A DNA stretch of 34,051 bases from Candidatus Latescibacterota bacterium. Lineage in GTDB: Bacteria; Latescibacterota; UBA2968; UBA8231. The first letter of the stretch is position 1. Each line of letters begins with the position of its first letter. Under the pieces are notes generated by a model that was given only the letters and a program-made list of their open reading frames with translations, was not told the origin of the DNA and searched no databases. Below are positions 27,292 to 34,051 of the stretch, piece by piece. The DNA lies in NCBI GenBank assembly GCA_007571365.1, contig RKRN01000050.1, positions 1-34,051 of the forward strand. Reading direction: 5' to 3'. The position numbers and the translations under genes are program-made.

Positions 27292-27330
27292 GGGATTATC
27301 GTATATTACAAGGCGATTGGAGGTGTCGCC

Positions 27331-27564
27331 ATGCTCGAATCTTCGATTACCAAGAAGGGACAAACAACACTCCCCAAACCCGTGCGGGAGACGCTTGGCG
27401 TACAGGCCGGGGACCGTGTGCGCTATGTCATTTCCGATGGCATGGTGTGCATTTTACCCGTACGTCCCATCAGTCGGTTGTTTGGTGTGCTACAGCATGA
27501 CGGCCCCGCCGTCACGGTGGAACAAATGGATGAGGCTGTCGCCGACGGGGCGACTGAGGGATGA
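27331..27564 (+). CDS. AbrB/VapB-type antitoxin
   Basis: 77 residues. The swapped-hairpin AbrB-family N-terminus is clear: SSITKKGQTTLPKPVRETLGVQAGDRV-like, here residues 4-30, with the typical K-G-Q-T-T-L-P-K/R-x-V-R-x-x-L core. The C-terminal tail would bind and inhibit a VapC nuclease. A GGAGG ribosome site lies just upstream. Its TGA overlaps the ATG of a truncated vapC (ATGA), the normal vapBC arrangement. The toxin is broken, so the antitoxin may now be a solitary DNA-binding protein. Confidence 0.7.
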   Translation: MLESSITKKGQTTLPKPVRETLGVQAGDRVRYVISDGMVCILPVRPISRLFGVLQHDGPAVTVEQMDEAVADGATEG

Positions 27565-27710
27565 TCGCGCTCGATACCAACGTCCTCGTCCGCTATCTGG
27601 TACGCGACGACGTGCAGCAAGCGGAGGCTGCCCGCGCACTGCTGGAGTCGCTCACGGCGGAACGTCCCGGCTACATCTGCCGTGAAGTGAGCTCCAGCAA
27701 ATGCCCATAG
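27561..27710 (+). pseudogene. Truncated VapC toxin (PIN domain)
   Basis: 49 codons starting MIALDTNVLVRYLVRDD, the VapC N-terminus with the first catalytic Asp5, then ...GYICREV, where the family normally continues for ~85 more residues. It runs into drmA, whose ATG is at 27701, and stops at 27710. Three of the PIN acidic positions are lost, so it cannot be an active nuclease. The breakpoint near 27690 marks a recombination junction directly before drmA. Confidence 0.65.
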
Positions 27711-30595
27711 AAAAGAGCTTTCTACCAGACGAGGGTTTCGCGTTGACTGACCCGCCCCCAAAAGAGCGCAATTCGGCCCAAGTCCGCGACCATCTAATTG
27801 AAGCCCTCAAGCTCGACCTCGTCGGCTCTTGGGCCGACCACGCCCTCGCCCAAGAGCATTTGCCGGATTGGATCCGGCCTTCCAACTGGTATCTCACCGG
27901 CTTTCTCATCCCGTCGGGCACCCCGCCCGAGCAGAGCATCGCCCCGGACGACGATGACGACTTCGACGGGGAAGTAGCCCCAGTCGGCCTGCCCGAAGAA
28001 TCACAGGAAGAGCGCAAAGCCGCCAAGAAAAGCTATTTCCCGTCGTCTATGGGGCTGAGCTTTCTCGCGGCTGAGAACGCACAGTTTTACATCACCGTGC
28101 GCTGGGGAGACTACGCGCCGGCGTCTAGCGACGGTTCGGGCGTTTGGCAGCGGACCCCACGCACCGCCGACATAGCCGTAAACCCGGCCAAGGACACCCT
28201 GATAGATGTGCCCAATTCCGGCGGTCTTCAGCTTCATCTGGTCAAACGGCCCGTCAGCACCCAGGGCATTCCAGCCGGGACTTGGGCGGTCTCCGTCTTT
28301 CTGGTCAATCGCCGCACCCCGGCCGAGGACAAAGATTCTGCCTATGCGTTTCAAGCAGAAATCGAGGTGCAGAGCAACCAGCCCTTCGTACCCCGTCCAG
28401 ACCCACGCGGAGCGCAAGCCGATGAGTGGGACGATAAGGTGGCCGACCTCCACTATGCCGATGTGCCCGAATACGCGACCGGCCACGGTGTTGCGGCTGA
28501 ATGGGACCTGTTCAATGGCTGCTGCCAAGTGGTGCGCACCGCTTGGATGCCAAGGGCCCAAGTGGAGAAAACCGAGACAGCCGATATCGCAGCGGTCGAA
28601 TTGTCCATGGAAGCCTTGGGGGCACTCCGCGACGGAGACGCCGCGCAAGCCGCGCTTGCTCCGCTAGTGGTGCAATACCGCCGTTGGATCGACCAACAGC
28701 GGCAGAAAATCGCCGCGCTTGCTGGCCAACGACGCGAGACGGCCGCAGAACTAATGGGGCTTGCTGGGGTCGCTGCGAAGCGGATGGAGCGCGGCATCGC
28801 CGCCTTAGTCCAAGACGCAGACGCCCTCGACGCCTTTCGCGTGGCCAACCGGGCCGTGGCGCAGACCTTGCGCCAGCGGCTCAAAGTGAACGAGCCGCAG
28901 TGGCGTCCGTTCCAACTCGCCTTCCTCATGCTCAATCTCCCCGGCCTTGTCGAGCCGCAAAGTCCCGAGCGAGCAATAGTCGATCTGCTCTTTTTCCCCA
29001 CCGGCGGCAAGACTGAGGCGTACTTGGGGCTTGCGGCGTTTGCCATAGTGCTGCGTAGGCTGCGCCATCAGCGTAGGGGCGAAAAAGCCGGGGCCGGCGT
29101 CAGCGTAATCATGCGTTACACCTTGCGGCTGCTCACCCTCGATCAGCTCTCCCGCGCCGCTGGGCTGGTTTGCGCGTTGGAGCTTGAACGCGCCAATCAG
29201 CCTTCTCGCTACGGTACGTGGCCCTTTGAAATCGGCCTGTGGGTGGGCAAAGCCGCTACGCCTAACCTATTGGGGCACAAAGGAGACGGGCGTTCAGATT
29301 CGGCGCGTAGTAAGGTCGGGCAATTCAAGGAAAACCCGCAAAGTAGGCCCTCGCCCATTCCGCTAGAAGACTGCCCGTGGTGCGGAACGCGCTTTGCGCC
29401 AGACTCGTTTTCGCTGGAGCCGAATGCAGACAAACCGCGCAATCTACACGTTGTCTGCACAAACTTTGAGTGCGATTTTTCGGGCGACCGACCGCTGCCC
29501 ATTGTCGCCGTTGATGAGCCTATTTACCGCCGGCTGCCGGCCTTTCTCATCGCCACTGTAGATAAGTTTGCGTCGCTGCCGTGGGTGGGGCCAGCGGGCG
29601 GGCTCCTCGGCGGGGCCGAGCGGCACGACGCCGAAGGATTCTACGGGGCGGCCCAGCCCGGCAAATGGACGCGGGTTGAAGTGCAGCGTGCACCGCCGTA
29701 TCTAATCATTCAAGACGAGCTCCATCTTATATCCGGGCCGTTGGGTACAATGGTAGGGCTGTACGAAGCGGCGATTGAGGCGTTGTGCAGCCGCGACGCG
29801 GTGCGGCCCAAAATAGTCGCCTCAACCGCTACGGTGCGCCGGGCCCAACATCAGATACAGGCTCTGTTTGGCAGGCCCCAAACCCAAGTGTTCCCACCGC
29901 CTGGCCCCGACCGGCGCGATTCCTTTTTTGCCCACATCGTTGCGGCCGCCGCTAAACCGGCCCGCTGCTATCTCGGCATCGCAGCACCGGGGCAGAATCC
30001 CAAGGTGCTGATGCGCCGGGCATTGCTGGCCCTGATGGGGGCCTCCCAGCGGGCTTGGCTGGACGCTGGAGGCAAAGAAAACCCAGCGTAATCCAGCCGA
30101 TCCGTACATGACGGTCCTGGCTTACTTCAACAGCCTAAAAGAGCTGGGCGGAGCGCGGCGAACCGCGCGATCGACCGGGGGTTGGCCGGGGCACTCGTGG
30201 CCTTGGCCCGCCATGCGAAGGCGGTGCTGACCCCGGCCGAGGGCGCAGCGCAGATTGCACAGGTGCGGACTGGGCTTGAAGGTTGGCTGCTCAACGCATT
30301 TTGCGAGCGCGTCCGCGTACAGCCCCTAAGCGAAGCAGAGCGCGAGGAACGGCTGCACAGCGTCCAAAACCGCGTCGGCGACCTGCTTGATTCGTGGAGC
30401 CGGATATGGGCCGACTACAACGAAAAGGGCGTCGCGCTGCAGTACCAGAAGTATGAACTCAAAACACCTAAGCCCCTGTTGCGGGACATGCTCGATACGG
30501 GCTTTGAGTCCGAACACTACCGGAAGTTTCGCGCTAACCGCTCGCTCCGCGATGTAGAGCCTGAAGTGAACCTGTTTTTAGAAGACTTACAGTGA
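27701..30595 (+). pseudogene. drmA: DISARM helicase DrmA, frameshifted and internally deleted
   Basis: The N-terminal 796 residues fit DrmA (VRDHLIEALKLDLVG, YLTGFLIPSG, FFPSSMGLSFL-like). They include the NTPase motif PTGGKTEAYLG (433-443), which lacks one Gly compared with the family PTGGGKT, and a DELH box (672-675). After ...AGGKENPA a 10-bp imperfect duplication (AACCCAGCGT / AATCCAGCCG, 30080-30099) causes a stop; NPADPYMTVLAYFNSLKELGGARR continues in frame 3 (split for length). At ~30160 the sequence jumps to the C-terminal RAIDRGLAGALVALARHA region, again in the original frame, to the stop at 30595. The second helicase domain seems deleted. GTGA overlap with drmB. Confidence 0.65.
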
Positions 30596-32394
30596 ATACT
30601 ATAGCGAGGAGCCAAGGCCAAATTCGCCGCAGCCAAGTGATCACCACCTACGGGCCGGGGGCACTGATTGACTTGCCAAGGGACTCGGCGATTGTCGGCG
30701 GCTTGGAGAGGTGGCCAAGAGAAAGCGAGCTCGAAGAAATTGACGAGCCGCGGCTGGTATGCAAGCTGCAAATGGCACTAGCGAGTAGCAACTCGCCGCG
30801 CCTATACGCTCCGCCGGCCGCAGCGAATAGCCCCGGCGAGAAGGTGCAAGGGATTGGCGTTTGGCGTTTTCCAGCGTGGTTTGTCGTGCAGGAGGCCCCC
30901 GTGCCAGGGGTGCGCCAGAGATCGCGGCGGTTGGTCCATCGCCGGGCACTCGATGAGAAGCGGCGCTTTGACGGCCGCCAAGTCGTGGCCACTCGCTTTG
31001 TGCGAGCCTGTCCCAAGGGACACGTAGATGACATTGACTGGTACGGTTTTGTCCATGGTCTCGACGACAATTGCCGCCGTCAGCTCTGGCTCGATGAGTT
31101 TGGGACGAGCGGCGATCTGTCCGATCTCCGGGTGCGCTGTGAGTGTGGGAAAGGACGCGGTATGCACGAGGCAAAGGAAATTGAGATCAATCCGTTGGGA
31201 CCTTGCCGTGGTCAGCGTCCGTGGTTGAGCGCATACGCCGGCGAGCCCTGCGGCAAGCCAAGTCGTCTGCTCATACGCACCGCCTCAAACGCCTATTTTC
31301 CCCAAGTGCTGAGCGTCTTGTCGCTGCCCGATCGCGGGGGCGAAGTCGAGCATGTGGTGCAGGAACTATGGGATGATCTTCAGATCGTTGATGATCTCGG
31401 GGGGCTCGCGTTTATCAAGCGGAAGCCGAAGGTTGCCGAAAAGCTGTCCCCATTCAGCGACGATGAAGTCATGGCAGCCATCAGTCAAAGTAGGCAAGGT
31501 ACTGGGACCGACCGAGCGGTCAAGCACATTGAGCTAGATGCGTTGCTGGCAGCCCCTGAGGGGTTCGGCGACGATGTCCCGATCGATCCAGATTTCCATG
31601 CACGGCGGTTGCCCGATAGTGCTTGGCGTGGTTCTGAGCTATGCGGCGACATTGAGGCAGTGATTCAGGTGCATCGTTTGCGCGAGGTGCTGGCGCTGAT
31701 CGGCTTTACTCGCTTTGAGGCAATCATGCCGGATATCCACGGCGAATACGAAACCGATGTGGAGCTTGCCCAAATTGCCCAAGAGCCTTCGTGGTTTCCC
31801 GCCGTTGAAAACCGGGGCGAAGGCGTATTCCTCCAGCTCCGCACGAGTGCCATACGCGCTTGGCTCATCAAGCAAGGCGTCCAAAAAAGGCTGGACGCGC
31901 TAACTGAGGGCCATGAGAAATGGATTCAGCAGCGCAGTAGCCAACGCCTGTTCCCCGGCGGTCCGTACGTACTGCTACATACCCTTTCCCACCTGCTGCT
32001 CCAGTCGCTGGCCATGCGCTGCGGCTATCCGGCGACCTCTATTCGCGAGCGCATCTACGTCGACGAAGAGGCCGGGCACTTCGGCTTGTTGCTGTACACG
32101 GCAAGCCCGGACGCTGAGGGAACGCTGGGCGGTTTGGTCCAACAAGCGCAGTACATTGAAGACCATCTAGCCCAAGCCCTGCGGATGGGAGCTTTGTGCT
32201 CCAACGATCCAGTATGCGCCCAGCATACGCCCGGCCAGAGCATGGAGGAACGCTGGCTTCACGGAGCTGCCTGTCACGGCTGTGCGCTCGTCGCCGAGAC
32301 CTCGTGCGAAATGCGGAACGACTACCTCGACCGGGCACTCGTCGTGCCGGTGCTTGGTCTCGAAGATGCTGCTTTCTTTGATTTAGTGCCCTGA
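30592..32394 (+). CDS. drmB: DISARM protein DrmB (DUF1998 protein)
   Basis: 600 residues, full length for DrmB, GTG start overlapping the drmA stop. The N-terminus RSQGQIRRSQVITTYGPGALIDLP is the family signature. Cys/His pairs (ACPKGH, CECGKG) suggest a zinc-binding region near 145-190. The C-terminal ~200 residues are a DUF1998 domain (HTLSHLLLQSLA, GLLLYTASPDAEGTLGGL) with a Cys cluster CSNDPVCAQH...GAACHGC. DrmB partners DrmA to block phage DNA entry and regulate the system. No PLD-domain drmC follows; the locus ends here. Looks intact. Confidence 0.8.
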   Translation: MNTIARSQGQIRRSQVITTYGPGALIDLPRDSAIVGGLERWPRESELEEIDEPRLVCKLQMALASSNSPRLYAPPAAANSPGEKVQGIGVWRFPAWFVVQEAPVPGVRQRSRRLVHRRALDEKRRFDGRQVVATRFVRACPKGHVDDIDWYGFVHGLDDNCRRQLWLDEFGTSGDLSDLRVRCECGKGRGMHEAKEIEINPLGPCRGQRPWLSAYAGEPCGKPSRLLIRTASNAYFPQVLSVLSLPDRGGEVEHVVQELWDDLQIVDDLGGLAFIKRKPKVAEKLSPFSDDEVMAAISQSRQGTGTDRAVKHIELDALLAAPEGFGDDVPIDPDFHARRLPDSAWRGSELCGDIEAVIQVHRLREVLALIGFTRFEAIMPDIHGEYETDVELAQIAQEPSWFPAVENRGEGVFLQLRTSAIRAWLIKQGVQKRLDALTEGHEKWIQQRSSQRLFPGGPYVLLHTLSHLLLQSLAMRCGYPATSIRERIYVDEEAGHFGLLLYTASPDAEGTLGGLVQQAQYIEDHLAQALRMGALCSNDPVCAQHTPGQSMEERWLHGAACHGCALVAETSCEMRNDYLDRALVVPVLGLEDAAFFDLVP

Positions 32395-32510
32395 CCGAGG
32401 AAATCCACTCCTTGGTCTGCTCCTCATGCCGCCAGCAAAATAGACTCAAGCGCGACCATACAGGCCCCACCGAGCCGTTGCCAACGACGCCAAGCCTAGG
32501 GTCTAATTAT

Positions 32511-32643
32511 TAACTGACGTTACGCAGTCCGCTTTGGGCAGACACATAGGTCTCCGCCCGCGGTGGGCTGATCGGGTCAAAGGGCACGCCCGGGACCCCT
32601 TCCAAGGGGCCGACGATAACTAGCGACTGCGTAACATCAGTTA
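32511..32643. mobile_element. MITE-like element, copy 2 with intact terminal inverted repeats
   Basis: 133 bp in the 337-bp gap between drmB and the PhyH gene. Terminal inverted repeats TAACTGACGTTACGCAGTC and its complement GACTGCGTAACATCAGTTA match at 18 of 19 positions and begin and end in TA, as expected for TA target duplication of IS630/mariner-type transposition. Interior blocks are shared with copy 1 in opposite orientation. No coding capacity. The remaining ~115 bp before it contain nothing recognisable. Confidence 0.7.
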
Positions 32644-32731
32644 GTAAACGGCCCAATCCGCGCTTGCCTCTTGCGCATCGCCCTTGTTATTGTAGAGGCA
32701 ACCACCCACCGCGCACCCACTGGAGAAACCC

Positions 32732-33739
32732 ATGCCCGCACTCACCCCCAGTCAACTCGATCACTTTGCTCGCGAAGGCTATGTCGTCGTCAAAGGCGTG
32801 CTCGATCCGGTCGCTGCCCTCGACCCGGTCATTGACGAATACGCCACCGTCCTCGACCGCTTGGCCGACGCGCTCTACGCGCAAGGCGCAATCACCTCGC
32901 GTTACGAAGCACTCGAGTTTGGCGACCGCTACATCCAAATTTGCGTTGAAACCGGCCGCATCCACAGCCAGTTCTTCGACTTCTCGCTGCCCTTTCAAAA
33001 CGTCCAGTCCGACACCCCTTTCTGGGCCGGGCCAGCCGTCTTCCGCGCCTTGACGGACCCGAACCTGCTCGATGTCGTCGAGTCGCTGATCGGCCCGGAG
33101 ATTTATTCCAATCCGGTCCAACACGTGCGCATCAAGCCGCCCGAGCGCTACCTACCCAAAAACCAGTTTGGCAACGCCATTCTCGGCGCCACCCAATGGC
33201 ATCAAGACCACGGCGTGGTCACCGAAGAGGCCGACGACACCCAGATGCTGACGGTGTGGTTCTCCCTCCAAGACACCCCCATCGAGAAAGGGCCGCTGAT
33301 GGTCGTGCCCGGCTCGCACCAAAGCGGCTTGTTGCCGCACTGCCCCAACTACATGGACAACGCACCCCAGTTTGCCGGAGCCGCACAAGTTCCAGAAAAG
33401 CTCTTCGCCGCCGATCGGGCCATCCCCCTGCCGGTTGAGCGCGGCGACGCGATCTTTATGCACAAGCAGACCGTCCACGGCTCCTATCCCAACGTCAGCG
33501 ACGAAGTCCGCTGGAGTTTTGACTTGCGCTACAATCCCACCGACCAGCCCACCGGCCGCCTTGCCTTCCCCGGGTTCGTCGCTCGCAGCCGCCGCGATCC
33601 AGCCAGCGAGTTGCGCGACCCGGCCGAGTGGCACCGCCTGTGGCTAGTAGCGCGCACCAAGATGGCGACCATCAACCAAGATGGGCAGATCGACATCCCC
33701 TTCCGCCGCGCACAAATGGCGCATCCCCTGTGCGCCTGA
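32732..33739 (+). CDS. Phytanoyl-CoA dioxygenase (PhyH) family protein
   Basis: 335 residues, ATG with GGAG 6 nt upstream. Iron/2-oxoglutarate dioxygenase residues are visible: His157-x-Asp159 in WHQDHG, the distal His249 in TVHGSYPN and the 2-oxoglutarate-binding Arg260 in VRWSFDLR. PhyH-family enzymes hydroxylate acyl-CoAs or many small secondary metabolites using Fe(II), oxygen and 2-oxoglutarate. They are expanded in Latescibacterota-like and Poribacteria-like genomes. Substrate unknown. A probable metallopeptidase gene follows after 36 nt, so the two may form an operon outside the defence island. Confidence 0.8.
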   Translation: MPALTPSQLDHFAREGYVVVKGVLDPVAALDPVIDEYATVLDRLADALYAQGAITSRYEALEFGDRYIQICVETGRIHSQFFDFSLPFQNVQSDTPFWAGPAVFRALTDPNLLDVVESLIGPEIYSNPVQHVRIKPPERYLPKNQFGNAILGATQWHQDHGVVTEEADDTQMLTVWFSLQDTPIEKGPLMVVPGSHQSGLLPHCPNYMDNAPQFAGAAQVPEKLFAADRAIPLPVERGDAIFMHKQTVHGSYPNVSDEVRWSFDLRYNPTDQPTGRLAFPGFVARSRRDPASELRDPAEWHRLWLVARTKMATINQDGQIDIPFRRAQMAHPLCA

Positions 33740-33775
33740 GACCGCCCGCCAACCCCTAATCACAGCCTACGGACC

Positions 33776-34051
33776 ATGCCGCCATTCAACTCCTACGCCG
33801 ACCTGCTCACCAGTATCCAAGACCACGGCCATACCCTACAAACGCTCGGCCGCGCACCCGACGGGCAGCCCATTGTCGCAGTCAAAAGCGGCGGCGACAA
33901 AACTCCGGCCATTTTCATCAGTGCCGGTAGCCACGCCACCGAACAGGCTGGCGTCAGCGCGGCCTGCGCTCTCATCGACGAGATCGAGACCGAGCACCAG
34001 CTCTATACCATGCCCAGCCGCGACCCCATCTGCATGAACGGCCTCGCCCAC
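33776..34051 (+). CDS. M14-like metallocarboxypeptidase/deacylase, partial (3' end off window)
   Basis: The first 92 codons of a gene cut by the window end: MPPFNSYADLLTSIQDHGHT..., then GRAPDGQPIVAVKSG and IFISAGSHATEQAG. The H-x-x-E in SHATEQ fits the first zinc motif of M14 carboxypeptidases and succinylglutamate-desuccinylase-like enzymes, which cleave C-terminal amino acids or amide bonds. The second zinc His lies beyond the window, so the assignment is provisional. Start ATG at 33776; no strong Shine-Dalgarno. Confidence 0.5.
   Translation, partial: MPPFNSYADLLTSIQDHGHTLQTLGRAPDGQPIVAVKSGGDKTPAIFISAGSHATEQAGVSAACALIDEIETEHQLYTMPSRDPICMNGLAH

Noticed and set aside
27255..32643. Composite transposon formed by MITE ends around vapBC-drmA-drmB
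   Set aside because: The solitary end at 27255 is a right-hand end, so the two copies do not bound the block with outward-facing ends.
1..34051. CRISPR array, rRNA or tRNA genes
   Set aside because: No regularly spaced repeats and no recognisable RNA gene sequence were found by reading; a tRNA scan was not possible.

Overview
The window is GC-rich bacterial DNA from a diderm. It encodes a FecA-like TonB-dependent receptor, lipoproteins, and a secreted discoidin protein with a gliding-motility/FlgD-type C-terminus. Together with a PhyH dioxygenase, a DUF4856 lipoprotein and a beta-propeller enzyme-like protein, this suggests an uncultured FCB-type lineage (Latescibacterota-like); that placement is inference. 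No rRNA, tRNA or CRISPR array was recognised.

Layout. 1-2.1 kb: a minus-strand two-gene module (HipA-like kinase, then a HIRAN-domain protein) and gene remnants at a recombination scar. 2.1-4.3 kb: a P-loop kinase coupled to a beta-propeller protein (minus). 4.3-4.5 kb: a MITE-like element. 4.5-7.3 kb: a GT-C membrane glycosyltransferase and a FAD oxidoreductase (minus). 7.4-11.5 kb: a probable iron-uptake operon (small lipoprotein, TonB receptor, DUF4856 lipoprotein; minus) behind an AT-rich control region. 11.7-15.0 kb: a sugar-nucleotide epimerase convergent with a secreted discoidin protein.

15.2-32.4 kb is a plus-strand defence island. Its frame is a class 1 DISARM locus: drmD, drmMI, then drmA and drmB, with no drmC seen. 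The 5.8 kb between drmMI and drmA holds cargo: a 3-TM protein with a TIR-like (DUF1863) gene, then six tightly coupled genes. These are a conserved small protein, a tandem ubiquitin-like protein, an E2-like protein, a JAB-E1 fusion, an AAA15-type ATPase and a PIN-like nuclease. Five successive genes of this cassette overlap by ATGA; the PIN gene follows after 9 nt. A VapBC remnant sits before drmA.

Several island genes look broken. drmMI lacks most of its C-terminal region at a palindromic repeat. drmA has a 10-bp duplication frameshift, an apparent loss of the second helicase domain and a shortened Walker A. The TIR gene has an amber codon where Trp is expected, and vapC is truncated. The ubiquitin-like/ATPase/PIN cassette is the part that looks intact. 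The most interesting reading is therefore a living ubiquitin-like conjugation cassette with ATPase and nuclease partners inside a decaying DISARM shell. MITE ends sharing a roughly 19-bp inverted repeat occur at 4.3, 27.26 and 32.5 kb. The window closes with a phytanoyl-CoA-dioxygenase-like gene and the start of an M14-like metallopeptidase gene.
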